Shown here in pieces: positions 15,268 to 24,578 of a stretch of 34,007 bases of DNA. The stretch comes from an uncultured Eubacteriales bacterium (lineage in GTDB: Bacteria > Bacillota > Clostridia > Lachnospirales > Lachnospiraceae), in the NCBI GenBank assembly GCA_949294665.1, contig CASFID010000011.1, forward strand, positions 1 to 34,007. Direction: 5' to 3'. How positions within the stretch are numbered: position 1 is the first letter of the stretch; each line of letters begins with the position of its first letter. The notes under the pieces are model-generated. The model had not been told where the DNA came from and searched no databases. It saw only the letters and a program-made list of their open reading frames with translations. Made by a program: the position numbers and the translations under genes.

Positions 15268-16038
15268 TGTTTTATCAGTTGGCTGCTCCGGAGTGGGAAC
15301 ATTCGGCTGCTCCACAGCCGGGCTGCCCGGCGCAGGACCGCCCGTCGGATATACCGGCGGGACCGGCGGAGGCGTGAGCTCTGGCTCCATCCCCGGCATG
15401 AATGGTTTATTTCGCATCACGAACAGGCAGATTGCTTCATAGAAAGGGATAAACCCCGAAAGTACAGCATGCACTACTGCCATGTTACGTGTGGTAAACC
15501 GCTCGAAAATCTGGATATTGATCAGTATCCGCAGCACGGAATATACCGCTGAATATACGACGGCGACAATAACGAGCGCGATATAGAGACCGAGAAATGT
15601 TGTAAAGAACGCTGCCATCCCGCTCATGCTTCCTCCGTTTATGCCGGTCGCCGCTCCGATCCCCATCGCAACTCCCATCAGAAATACGCCCAGGACTCCC
15701 ATCACAGCGCTGTATATGATCGGCACGATCAGGTTCCATATCCCCGGATTCCTGATGCTCTTGTTCTTCAAAGGAATCTCACCGGCGAGTTCACCGTGGA
15801 AATAATCTCTCGCAAACGGAATGAACGCAAGCCACGGACTCTTTCTTCCCATACGTTTTCCGATCGTATAAAGACCGATGGACTGGAAGATATAATTCGC
15901 CAGTACGGCGGCAAGGCACACCGCCAGCACGACCAGATAAACTGTCAGGACCAAAGTGAGCATCCCGCTGTCTCCACTCCCCTGCCCGATCGGATAGTCA
16001 TAACTGTATTCATAGCTGTAATTATGTCCAAAATCCAT
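15262..16038 (-). CDS. Multi-pass membrane protein of unknown function with Pro-rich tail
   Basis: 258 aa. I do not recognise a named family. The N-terminus is rich in Tyr, Ser and Gly (YSYEYSYDYPIGQGSG). At least four membrane spans follow (about residues 27-50, 100-125, 140-170 and 185-210). The C-terminal 45 residues are rich in Pro (ELTPPPVPPVYPTGGPAPGS) and probably disordered. AGGAGGTGCC lies 6-8 bases before ATG. It begins 10 bases after glgP, so it is the last gene of the ileS-glgP transcript, ended by the hairpin at 15216-15253. Confidence 0.75.
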   Translation of the reverse strand: MDFGHNYSYEYSYDYPIGQGSGDSGMLTLVLTVYLVVLAVCLAAVLANYIFQSIGLYTIGKRMGRKSPWLAFIPFARDYFHGELAGEIPLKNKSIRNPGIWNLIVPIIYSAVMGVLGVFLMGVAMGIGAATGINGGSMSGMAAFFTTFLGLYIALVIVAVVYSAVYSVLRILINIQIFERFTTRNMAVVHAVLSGFIPFYEAICLFVMRNKPFMPGMEPELTPPPVPPVYPTGGPAPGSPAVEQPNVPTPEQPTDKTE

Positions 16039-16048
16039 AAGGCACCTC

Positions 16049-18523
16049 CTATTCGTCCTCTCCGGACGGAACTTCTACTTTTTTCAGTTTCCAGATATCA
16101 GCCACATACTCCTCGATCGTCCTGTCTGACGAGAACTTGCCGCTGCAGGCTGTCTGAAGCATCGCCATCCTCGACCATCTCTGCTGGTCTCTGTAAGCCT
16201 CTTCCACTCTCTTCTGCGCATCTGCGTAAGAACGGAAATCTTTCAGGATAAAGTACATATCCGCCCGGTCTGTAGACTGCGTATTGAGAAGAGAATTGTA
16301 CAGATCGGCATACATGTTATGGTCGCCGTGCGAATAGGTTCCGTCCATGAGCTGATCCACAACGCGCTTCAGTTCCCAGTCATTGAAATAGATATCCTGC
16401 GGATTGTAGCCGCCGTTGTTCTCATAATTAATAACTTCTTCTGAGCTCAGCCCGAAGATGAATGCATTCTCCTCTCCGACTTCCTGTACGATCTCCACAT
16501 TTGCCCCGTCCATGGTTCCCAGCGTAGGAGCTCCATTGAGCATCAGTTTCATATTTCCCGTACCTGACGCCTCCTTGGACGCCGTGGAGATCTGTTCGCT
16601 TACGTCAGCCGCCGCGAAGATGATCTCTCCATTGGACACACGATAGTCCTCGATAAATACGACTTTCAGTTTGCCGTTGATACTGCGGTCGTTATTGACG
16701 ATATCGGCAACCGAGTTGATCAGCTTGATCGTCTCTTTTGCCCTTAAGTATCCTGCCGCCGCCTTTGCGCCGAAGATAAATGTCCTCGGATAAAACGAGA
16801 TCTCCGGGTGCTCCTTGATCTGATTGTACAGATACATGATATGCAGGATATTCAGAAGCTGACGCTTATACTCATGGAGACGTTTTACCTGTACGTCAAA
16901 GATAGAACGCGGATCTACGTCGATTCCGTTGTGCTCTTTGATGTATTTTGCAAGACGTACTTTGTTCTTATACTTGATCTCCATAAATTCACGCCTTGCA
17001 CTCTCATCCTCCACATATGGTTTCAGTTTCGCGATCTGCGACAGATCCGTGATCCAGCCGTCGCCGATCTTATCAGTGATCCAGTCTGCGAGCAGCGGAT
17101 TGCCATGCGCCAGGAATCGTCTCTGAGTGATACCGTTTGTCTTGTTGTTGAACTTCTCCGGCATCATCTCATAGAAATCTTTCAGTTCCTGATGCTTCAG
17201 GATCTCTGTGTGAAGTTTTGCAACGCCGTTTACGGAAAAACCAGCAATGATCGCCATGTTCGCCATGCGCACCTGACCGTCCATGAGGATCGCCATTTTC
17301 CTTACTTTCTCCTCGTTGCCCGGATACATCTCGCGGACTTTAATAAGGAAGCGGCGGTCGATCTCCTGTACGATCTGGTAGATACGCGGAAGCAGTTTGG
17401 AGAACAGGTCGATGGGCCATTTCTCAAGAGCCTCCGCCATGATCGTATGGTTCGTATATGCACATGTCTTTGTCGTTACATCCCATGCCTCATCCCAGTT
17501 CAGTCCTTCCTGATCGATCAGAAGACGCATCAGTTCCGGAACCGCAACTGTCGGATGTGTATCGTTCATCTGGATCACGACTTTTTCATAGAGTCTGCGG
17601 ATATCGATATGTTTCTTCTTGTATTTTGCGATCATCGCCTGAAGGCTTGCAGAGATGAAGAAATACTGCTGTTTCAGGCGAAGTTCTTTCCCCGAATAGT
17701 GATTGTCGTTCGGATAAAGGACATCGACGATCAGCTTTGCAAGGTTCTCCTGCTCTACCGCTTTGTGGTAATTGCCTCTGTCAAATTCATCCAGTTTAAA
17801 ATCTGTGATCGCTTTCGCATCCCATACGCGAAGCGTATTTACTACATGGTTTCCATATCCCACGATCGGCATATCATAAGGGATCGCAAGTACAGACTCA
17901 TAATTCTCCTGTATGAAGATATCCTTTCCTGTGGAAGGATCTTTTTCAAAACGGATATTTCCGCCGAAACGGACCTCCTTGGCATACTCTTCTCTGCGGA
18001 GTTCAAATGGATTGCCTTCTTTCAGCCAGTTATCGGGCACTTCTACCTGATAGCCGTCCTCGATCTTCTGCTTAAACATACCGTACCGATAGCGGATACC
18101 GCAGCCGTATGCGGGATAGTTCAGAGTAGCCAGAGAGTCGAGGAAGCAGGCTGCAAGTCTTCCAAGACCGCCGTTTCCAAGCGCTGCGTCCGGCTCCTGA
18201 TCCTCGATCACATTGAGGTCCAGCCCCATCTCATCCAGCGCTTCCTTAACTTCTTTGTAAGCTCTCATGTTGATCAGATTGTTCCCCAGGGCACGGCCCA
18301 TCAGAAATTCCATAGACATATAATAAACAGTCTTTGCATCTGCCTCGTCATACGCTTTCTGTGTGGCGAACCAGTCGTCAAAGATCACGTCTTTCACCGC
18401 ATAGGAAACCGCCTGAAAAAGCTGCTGCGGCGTGGCTTCATCGATTGTTTTCCTGTAAAGCGTCCTGATGTTGTCTTTTACTGTCTGTTTGAATGTTTCT
18501 TTCTCAAATCTTTTGCTGAACAT
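16049..18523 (-). CDS. glgP: Glycogen/alpha-glucan phosphorylase
   Basis: 824 aa, the usual size for the GT35 family. The pyridoxal phosphate site EASGTGNMKLMLNGAPTLGT is intact (Lys of GNMK), as are the N-terminal DEADAKTVYYMSMEFLMGR and ALGNGGLGRLAACFLDSLA blocks. The enzyme releases glucose-1-phosphate from storage glucan in the cytoplasm. The start at ATG 18523 (MFSKRFEKETF) is chosen by AAGGAAGG about 11 bases upstream; a longer frame would run back into ileS. Only 4 bases separate it from the ileS stop codon, so the phosphorylase is probably co-transcribed with the T-box-controlled ileS, an unusual pairing. Confidence 0.95.
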   Translation of the reverse strand: MFSKRFEKETFKQTVKDNIRTLYRKTIDEATPQQLFQAVSYAVKDVIFDDWFATQKAYDEADAKTVYYMSMEFLMGRALGNNLINMRAYKEVKEALDEMGLDLNVIEDQEPDAALGNGGLGRLAACFLDSLATLNYPAYGCGIRYRYGMFKQKIEDGYQVEVPDNWLKEGNPFELRREEYAKEVRFGGNIRFEKDPSTGKDIFIQENYESVLAIPYDMPIVGYGNHVVNTLRVWDAKAITDFKLDEFDRGNYHKAVEQENLAKLIVDVLYPNDNHYSGKELRLKQQYFFISASLQAMIAKYKKKHIDIRRLYEKVVIQMNDTHPTVAVPELMRLLIDQEGLNWDEAWDVTTKTCAYTNHTIMAEALEKWPIDLFSKLLPRIYQIVQEIDRRFLIKVREMYPGNEEKVRKMAILMDGQVRMANMAIIAGFSVNGVAKLHTEILKHQELKDFYEMMPEKFNNKTNGITQRRFLAHGNPLLADWITDKIGDGWITDLSQIAKLKPYVEDESARREFMEIKYKNKVRLAKYIKEHNGIDVDPRSIFDVQVKRLHEYKRQLLNILHIMYLYNQIKEHPEISFYPRTFIFGAKAAAGYLRAKETIKLINSVADIVNNDRSINGKLKVVFIEDYRVSNGEIIFAAADVSEQISTASKEASGTGNMKLMLNGAPTLGTMDGANVEIVQEVGEENAFIFGLSSEEVINYENNGGYNPQDIYFNDWELKRVVDQLMDGTYSHGDHNMYADLYNSLLNTQSTDRADMYFILKDFRSYADAQKRVEEAYRDQQRWSRMAMLQTACSGKFSSDRTIEEYVADIWKLKKVEVPSGEDE

Positions 18524-18527
18524 TGTC

Positions 18528-21500
18528 TTATTTTCCTTCCTTTTCCACACCCATTGTAACTGCTTCACCGTTGATCTTCCACTCCTTTACGTAGCCTGCC
18601 GGTTCTGCCTTCGCCACTTCATTGGCGAGCACTTCCCCGACAATCTCACCGGCATACTTTGCGAAGATCGTCTCTGCCTTGTCACTGCCGTCATAAGTTA
18701 CGCGGATACGGTCCATCACTTCAAAGTCTGCCTCTTTTCTCATGGTCTGTACTTTGCTGATGATCTCGCGGACAAATCCTTCTTCCAGAAGCTCCGGCGT
18801 CAGATTTGTATCGAGGACCACGGTAATTCCATTGTCATTCTCCGACACATACCCTTCGATCTGTGCCGTCTCAATGAGAAGATCCTCGCGGAACAAAGTG
18901 ATCTCCTGTCCGTTCACATCCAGTTTGAGAGCGCCAGTCTCATTTACTTCATCCATAGCTGCATTTCCGTCTACGCTGTCAAGCGCAGCTTTGATGCCAC
19001 CTAACATCTTACCATATTTCGGGCCCACTGTCTTTAACTGAGGTTTAAAATTGTATGAAGTAAATTCTCTTACATCTTCCGTAAATTTAACATTCTTCAC
19101 ATTTAACTCATCGGCTACGATATCCTGGTAAAACTCCGGCAGAGTAAACGCCGCTTTTACAAACATCTGCCCGATGGGCTGGCGGTTTTTAATATTCGAT
19201 GCATTTCTGCAGGCACGTCCCATAACGACAAGCTTCAGGACATTGTCCATGTTCTGCTCCAACTCTGCGTCGATCTGTTCTTCATTTACTTCCGGGAACA
19301 GGCACAGGTGGATACTCTCCGGCGCATCCTTGTCAATACTGCAGACAAGATTCTGATAGATCTCCTCTGTCATGAACGGGATCATCGGGGCAGCCGCCTT
19401 GGATACGGTCACAAGCGCTGTATACAGTGTCATGTATGCATTAATCTTATCCTGCTCCATGCCCTTTGCCCAGAAACGCTCACGGCTTCTTCTTACATAC
19501 CAGTTGCTCATGTCGTCCACAAACTCCTGCAGCGCACGTGCAGCCTCCGGAATGCGGTAATTCTCAAGATTGCTGTCAACGGCTTTCACCATCGTGTTCA
19601 TCTTGGACAGAAGCCATTTGTCCATTACGGTAAGTTTATCATATTCCAGTGTATATTTTGTCGCGTCAAAATTGTCAATATTCGCGTAGAGAACAAAGAA
19701 TGCATAGGTATTCCACAGAGTTCCCATGAATTTTCTCTGCCCTTCTGTCACGGCTTTCCCGTGGAAACGGTTCGGCAGCCACGGCGCGCTGTTGATGTAG
19801 AAGTACCAGCGGATCGCATCTGCTCCGTATGTCTCAAGAGCTTCAAACGGATCCACAGCATTCCCTTTGGACTTGCTCATCTTCTGTCCGTTCTCATCCT
19901 GAACGTGTCCGAGGACAATAACGTTCTTGTAAGGAGCCTTGTTGAAGATCAGCGTGGAGATCGCAAGCAGGGAGTAGAACCATCCCCTTGTCTGGTCCAC
20001 CGCCTCGGAAATAAAGTCTGCCGGGAACTGCTGCTCGAACAGCTCCTGATTCTCAAACGGATAATGATGCTGTGCAAACGGCATGGAACCACTGTCAAAC
20101 CAGCAGTCGATCACTTCCGGCACGCGGTGCATCTCTTTGCCGCACTTCGGACACTTGATGGTCACTGCGTCGATGTACGGGCGGTGCAGCTCAATGTCGT
20201 CCGGACAGTTATCGGACATTTCCTTCAGCTCTGCAATACTTCCGATGGAGTGCATATGTCCGCACTCACACTCCCAGATATTGAGCGGAGTACCCCAGTA
20301 ACGGTTACGGCTGATACCCCAGTCCTGAACATTCTCGATCCAGTCGCCGAAACGTCCTTTTCCGATGCTCTCCGGGATCCAGTTGATCGTGTTGTTGTTT
20401 GCGATCAGGTCATCGCGTACCGCTGTCATCTTGATGAACCATGACTCGCGCGCATAATAGATCAGCGGTGTGTCACATCTCCAGCAGTGCGGGTAGCTGT
20501 GCTCGAACTTCGGTGCGTCGAAGAGCAGTCCTCTGCCATCCAGATCTTTTAATACTTCCGGATCTGCTTTCTTTACAAACAGCCCTGCGAACGGAGTAGA
20601 CTCCGCCATGTTTCCTTTTTCATCTACGAGCTGTACGAACGGAAGATTATATTTTCTTCCCACATTCGCATCGTCTTCACCGAATGCCGGCGCGATGTGT
20701 ACGACTCCGGTACCATCCGTCAGGGTAACATATGTGTCACATGTCACATAGAATGCCTTCTTGTTCTGTTTTGCAGCAGCGTCTGCGGCACACTGGTAGA
20801 GCGGCTCATATTCTTTGCCCTCAAGATCTGTACCTTTGTATGTCTCAAGGATCTCATATGCCGGCTTTCCTTCCTCTGCCAGTCTTCCAAGAACTGTATC
20901 AAGAAGAGCGCACGCCATATAATAGGTGTATCCGTCTGCCGCCTTTACTTTCGCGTAATCCTCGCTCGGGTTTACGCAGAGTGCGAGGTTGGAAGGCAGT
21001 GTCCATGGTGTTGTCGTCCATGCAAGGATGTATGCATCCTCGTCCTTTACTTTAAATCTTACAACTGCGGAGCGCTCCTTCACGTCCTTGTAGCCCTGAG
21101 CCACTTCCTGCGCGGACAGCGGCGTACCGCAGCGCGGGCAGTAGGGAACGATCTTAAAACCCTTGTAGAGCAGGCCTTTGTCCCAGATCTGTTTCAGCGC
21201 CCACCACTCTGACTCGATAAATGTATTGTGGTATGTTACATAAGGATGCTCCATATCAGCCCAGAAACCGACGGTAGCAGAAAAATCCTCCCACATCCCT
21301 TTATATTTCCAGACGCTTTCCTTACATTTATCGATAAACGGCTCCAGACCGTATTCCTCGATCTGATCTTTCCCATCCAGTCCGAGAGCTTTCTCCACTT
21401 CCAGCTCTACCGGAAGTCCGTGGGTATCCCATCCGGCTTTTCTCGGAACCATATAGCCCTTCATCGTGCGGTATCTCGGGATCATATCCTTGATGACACG

Positions 21501-21683
21501 GGTGAGCACATGACCGATGTGCGGTTTTCCATTTGCAGTCGGCGGTCCGTCGTAGAAGATATATTCCGGACATCCCTCGCGTTCTTCGATACTCTTCTCG
21601 AAGATGTGGTTCTCGTCCCAGAACTTCTCGACTTCCTTCTCACGGCCGACAAAATTCATATCTGTGGGAACTTTCTTATACAT
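18528..21683 (-). CDS. ileS: Isoleucyl-tRNA synthetase
   Basis: 1051 aa. The class I signatures are present: PPTANGKPHIGH (HIGH at residues 55-58) and GQKMSKSKGN (KMSKS), separated by the large editing domain (WTTTPWTLPSN). The length and the PPTANGKPHIGH form resemble the second, eukaryote-like IleS type rather than the 920-aa type. It charges tRNA-Ile in the cytoplasm. AGAAAGGAAAA about 8 bases upstream supports ATG 21683 (MYKKVPTDMNF); a further 48 open codons upstream run into a palindromic repeat and are not protein-like. Expression should follow the T-box leader at 22208-22542. Confidence 0.95.
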   Translation of the reverse strand: MYKKVPTDMNFVGREKEVEKFWDENHIFEKSIEEREGCPEYIFYDGPPTANGKPHIGHVLTRVIKDMIPRYRTMKGYMVPRKAGWDTHGLPVELEVEKALGLDGKDQIEEYGLEPFIDKCKESVWKYKGMWEDFSATVGFWADMEHPYVTYHNTFIESEWWALKQIWDKGLLYKGFKIVPYCPRCGTPLSAQEVAQGYKDVKERSAVVRFKVKDEDAYILAWTTTPWTLPSNLALCVNPSEDYAKVKAADGYTYYMACALLDTVLGRLAEEGKPAYEILETYKGTDLEGKEYEPLYQCAADAAAKQNKKAFYVTCDTYVTLTDGTGVVHIAPAFGEDDANVGRKYNLPFVQLVDEKGNMAESTPFAGLFVKKADPEVLKDLDGRGLLFDAPKFEHSYPHCWRCDTPLIYYARESWFIKMTAVRDDLIANNNTINWIPESIGKGRFGDWIENVQDWGISRNRYWGTPLNIWECECGHMHSIGSIAELKEMSDNCPDDIELHRPYIDAVTIKCPKCGKEMHRVPEVIDCWFDSGSMPFAQHHYPFENQELFEQQFPADFISEAVDQTRGWFYSLLAISTLIFNKAPYKNVIVLGHVQDENGQKMSKSKGNAVDPFEALETYGADAIRWYFYINSAPWLPNRFHGKAVTEGQRKFMGTLWNTYAFFVLYANIDNFDATKYTLEYDKLTVMDKWLLSKMNTMVKAVDSNLENYRIPEAARALQEFVDDMSNWYVRRSRERFWAKGMEQDKINAYMTLYTALVTVSKAAAPMIPFMTEEIYQNLVCSIDKDAPESIHLCLFPEVNEEQIDAELEQNMDNVLKLVVMGRACRNASNIKNRQPIGQMFVKAAFTLPEFYQDIVADELNVKNVKFTEDVREFTSYNFKPQLKTVGPKYGKMLGGIKAALDSVDGNAAMDEVNETGALKLDVNGQEITLFREDLLIETAQIEGYVSENDNGITVVLDTNLTPELLEEGFVREIISKVQTMRKEADFEVMDRIRVTYDGSDKAETIFAKYAGEIVGEVLANEVAKAEPAGYVKEWKINGEAVTMGVEKEGK

Positions 21684-21712
21684 ACTGATTTTCCTTTCTG
21701 TCTCTGGTCCGC

Positions 21713-21836
21713 CGCAGCTATGTATCGATTGCGGACGCGCTCTCGCTCGGGACGGAACGCAGCGGCACATAAGGCTGCAAAAAAACAGCCTAAGTGCCGG
21801 CGTTCCTTTACGGTCCTTAATCGACACATAGCTGCG
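21713..21836. repeat. Palindromic element copy A in the ileS leader
   Basis: The core 21729-21820 opens with TTGCGGACGCGC and ends with GGTCCTTAA. Flanking arms GCAGCTATGTATCGA and TCGACACATAGCTGC pair at 14 of 15 positions. Inside, GGAACGC/GCGTTCC, CGGCAC/GTGCCG and GGCTG/CAGCC form a long hairpin with a poly-A loop. The core matches copy B (22039-22173) in inverted orientation, while the arms and tip differ and still pair. Confidence 0.8.
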
Positions 21837-22038
21837 CCAGACCTGTCCAGAACGGAACCTGAATCAAAACCGGGAGAGATGAGGACTTTCTGCCTTTTAT
21901 CGGTGCTTTATCCTTCCTGAAAGCATATTGCTAAAAGCATATGTGTTTTTAGCGGAGCCGAAGCACCTGCCGGTCTGAACCGGATTCCCGGGAGTCCTTT
22001 TTATCTGCCGGATCAGGGAACGCTCCGGTTTGCGTGAA

Positions 22039-22173
22039 CCTGAATGAACAATGTATCTGTTAAGGACCGTAGAGTAACGCCGGCACTTAGACCGCGTCTT
22101 TTGCGGTCTTATGTGTCCGCTGCGTTACGGCCCGAGCGAAAGCGCGTCCGCAACAGATGCATTGTTCATTCAG
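22039..22173. repeat. Palindromic element copy B in the ileS leader
   Basis: The core 22060-22152, read on the minus strand, repeats copy A: TTGCGGACGCGC, then CGTAACGCAGCGG, TAAGTGCCGGCGTT and GGTCCTTAA. The flanking arms (22039-22059 and 22153-22173) pair at 20 of 21 positions but differ from those of copy A. The tip stem reads GACCGC/GCGGTC instead of GGCTG/CAGCC. Between the copies (21837-22038) no gene is seen, only a small GCTAAAA/TTTTAGC hairpin (21930-21953). Confidence 0.8.
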
Positions 22174-22207
22174 GCTCTGTAAAACATTCGCATTTCTGAT
22201 GTGGCAG

Positions 22208-22542
22208 AAAAAAAGGCTCCCGTCCTGCAAAAGGACGAAAGCCATCTCTCTCGTTTTAACCACCTGTTACAACATACTTGAACTTCCTTCACCCGTATAC
22301 ACACTGTCTGATTCTGTGGTAAAAGCAATTCAGTTCGCATATGGTATCCTCTAACGCGGGATCCGCGTCAGCCCTTACTCTCTCATGCTGTCTGTATCTT
22401 CCGTAGACTTTGGGGGCTGCGGTTCGGGAGTGATCTTCGGAACTATTCTACTGATACCGGGCTCGCACCGTTCCCGGCTCGCTGGGATGTTCGAATAAAA
22501 CCTACTGTCTCCGTCATAACCTTTGCTGTTGAAATTCATTCA
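22208..22542 (-). promoter_or_regulatory. T-box riboswitch leader of ileS (isoleucine)
   Basis: Reading the minus strand from about 22542, the stem I features appear in order: the loop-E AGTA (rc of 22503-22506), the distal CCCAGCGAGCCGGGA and GGTGCGAGCCCGG, then GAA and the specifier ATC (rc of 22432-22434) followed by A. The T-box sequence AACAGGTGGTT (rc of 22258-22268) carries UGGU to pair with the ACCA end of tRNA-Ile. A terminator GGCTTTCGTCC/GGACGGGAGCC (22215-22243) ends in seven U (22208-22214). Uncharged tRNA-Ile should stabilise the antiterminator and switch on ileS-glgP. Confidence 0.88.
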
Positions 22543-22548
22543 AAGGTA

Positions 22549-22577
22549 ATTATAAGAAGAATCTCCCGGTTCGTCAA
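22549..22577 (-). promoter_or_regulatory. Promoter of the ileS T-box transcript
   Basis: Minus-strand TTGACG (rc of 22572-22577), 17-base spacer, perfect TATAAT (rc of 22549-22554). The start is near 22542, just before stem I of the T-box. Confidence 0.88.
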
Positions 22578-22645
22578 GAGTTTTATAGGAATCCAACGGC
22601 ACCCACGCATAATAGAACACCGGGAGCAAAAGCAGAATCATTCTG

Positions 22646-23485
22646 TCACTCAAGAATCTCCTTTACCTGATCTAATGAAACATTGCATTTCTCTGCTATC
22701 ATTTCCGGGGCATCTCCCTGAGATGCAAGCTTTAAGACCTGTTTTGTAAGCTGGACTCCCTGCCGCATACCTTCTGTTCGCCCTCTGCTGTCCGCCTCTT
22801 TCAATTCTTCTGCAAATAATTCTTTCAATGCGTCACACATTTTCTTTTCCACCTCCATCTGTTCCCAGTTCGCCCGTGTGATCAGATCCATCACCGCAGC
22901 ATAATCTTTGGATTTCCTGTGTTTTTCATATTCGCTCATTAGTTTCCGTATCTCTTCTCCGGCCCGCAGATCAGTCCGCATGCTCTGCAGCCAGTAGTTC
23001 TCCTTATCAGACAGTTCCGGGAGAACCAGAAGCTGTATCGGAATGGGATCCCCTCTTAAATAGTAGATACCGCTCCCCTGACACTCCGTGCGGATTCCTC
23101 GTATGCGCTTCAGATGTTGGAGCATATTTCTAGGATAGTGGCTGCACACAAAAGTCAACGTCAACTCTTCCGGCTTAATTTCTCCAATCCTGTTCGTATC
23201 AGATTGATAAATACAGGCATAGCCGTATACTTTATAAAAATCATTTATGCTCAAACTGTCACTGGGTGATTTATATTCTATGATATTATGTTTTCGGAAT
23301 ATCCGGCCAATATCCTTTCTTATTGGAATATCCTTCAATTTTTTAATGATAAGGATATCCATCTGCAACGGTTTTTTACTCAACAGATATTCTTCATGCA
23401 TCTCCAGATATCTCATCTCGGCCTGCAAAGTAATGCGCAGAGCGGCTCCAAAGGCGGGATGCCACTGTAGTTTTGTTTTCTCCAT
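22646..23485 (-). CDS. Rpn/PD-(D/E)XK nuclease-like protein
   Basis: 279 aa. A PD-(D/E)XK core is suggested by QMDILII (Asp) and NIIEYKSP (E-x-K) within residues 40-95. The C-terminal 80 residues form a charged helix ending in a small helix-turn-helix-like tail (DAPEMIAEKCNVSLDQVKEIL). This resembles Rpn-type recombination-promoting nucleases/putative transposases that are multicopy in Clostridia. AAGGAG lies 7 bases before ATG. A second copy with a near-identical C-terminal block begins at 33736, in the same orientation. Confidence 0.7.
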   Translation of the reverse strand: MEKTKLQWHPAFGAALRITLQAEMRYLEMHEEYLLSKKPLQMDILIIKKLKDIPIRKDIGRIFRKHNIIEYKSPSDSLSINDFYKVYGYACIYQSDTNRIGEIKPEELTLTFVCSHYPRNMLQHLKRIRGIRTECQGSGIYYLRGDPIPIQLLVLPELSDKENYWLQSMRTDLRAGEEIRKLMSEYEKHRKSKDYAAVMDLITRANWEQMEVEKKMCDALKELFAEELKEADSRGRTEGMRQGVQLTKQVLKLASQGDAPEMIAEKCNVSLDQVKEILE

Positions 23486-23752
23486 TTTTTCTCCTTAAGT
23501 ATAATACATCTTGTTTCTCTGGTGCAACTTTATATTTCTACGGTTACTTCTGCAATGGCATCACTCCGTTCTTCTCTTATAGTCATGTGAAATCTGCCCT
23601 GAATATACGGGCACGAAGGATGAAACAACATGCGGATGGAACTGCTGAATGCATTCCGCATGAGATAGAAACAGAATAACATACTTATACAGAAAAGAAA
23701 ATAAAAAGTTCTTATACTCCTTACATCTTCTCTTAACTTAATATATAAATCT

Positions 23753-23780
23753 TTGAAATTGTACAGAAAAATGTTATATT
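23753..23780 (+). promoter_or_regulatory. Possible promoter of the helD remnant
   Basis: TTGAAA (23753-23758), 16-base spacer, TATATT (23775-23780). The rest of the AT-rich gap 23486-23843 shows no gene. Confidence 0.55.
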
Positions 23781-23843
23781 ACGCAGTAGGCATATCTATC
23801 GCACCAATAGTGACAGAACAGCGGGAAGGAGAGATGAATTTCA

Positions 23844-24569
23844 GTGGACCGGCAAAAGACAAAAGTATCCCGCCCTGTTCCGGGACTGAGCAGGGAAGCC
23901 GAGGAGGCACAGCTTTCCAGGATTATCGGGATTGCGCAGGCCAATCTTGAGAAGACGGAAAAGAGCGGCGCACAGTTATCCGATGAGCTGCATGAACTGA
24001 TGGAAACTTACGGGACAAAGGACAAGGAAGCCCTCTCGCTCTTCCACAACACGCAGTCCCAGTTGAGGGAGAATCAAAGAGATCTCATCCGGTGCAGAAA
24101 AGCGAGGAAAAAACCGTATTTCGGAAGGATTGATTTCCGGGATCCGAAGCTTCCCTGCGCGGAATCCTATTATGTAGGGCGTGTGGGAATTTCTGAAAAC
24201 AGTTCCGAACCTGCTGTCATAGACTGGCGCGCTCCTGTTGCTTCTGTTTATTATGAAAACACAGCAGGACATTGCAGTTACACTGTAAAGAACGAGAGCC
24301 GCTGTGAGATCGACCTGCAGCGCAAGCGGACCTATGAAATTGCAGACGACCGTCTTCTTGACTTCTATGATTCAGATGTAGTTGCAAATGATGAACTCCT
24401 GACCAAATATCTTGCCAGAAACAAAAGTGCCGTTCTAGGTGAGATCATCGCCACGATCCAGAAAGAGCAGGACGCGGTAATCCGGCGTTCCCCGAAAATG
24501 AACCTGATCGTACAGGGAGCTGCCGGTTCGGGGAAGACAACTGTGGCAATGCACCGCATTTCTTATATA
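23844..24569 (+). pseudogene. helD: Truncated HelD/UvrD-like helicase, N-terminal third
   Basis: About 242 codons of homologous sequence: an N-terminal coiled-coil (AQLSRIIGIAQANLEK), RKKPYFGRIDF, YYVGRVGI, PAVIDWRAPVASVYY and the Walker A motif GAAGSGKT (residues 225-232), followed by TVAMHRISYI. This is the standard HelD opening, but full proteins are about 700 aa and everything after Walker A is missing. The frame continues for 19 codons of antisense to the neighbouring transporter gene, giving a meaningless His-rich tail. The start is GTG, preceded by AAGGAG 13 bases upstream. The break lies about 10 bases from the transporter stop codon, pointing to an insertion or deletion junction. Confidence 0.85.
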
Positions 24570-24578
24570 CCGGTCTCT

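Noticed and set aside
16808-18559. 583-codon plus-strand frame
   Set aside because: It is fully antisense to glgP, whose protein is unmistakable; the translation has no recognisable domain.
21684-21827. Longer ileS reading frame (48 extra codons)
   Set aside because: The extension reads through palindromic element copy A, is not protein-like, and the ribosome site fits ATG 21683.
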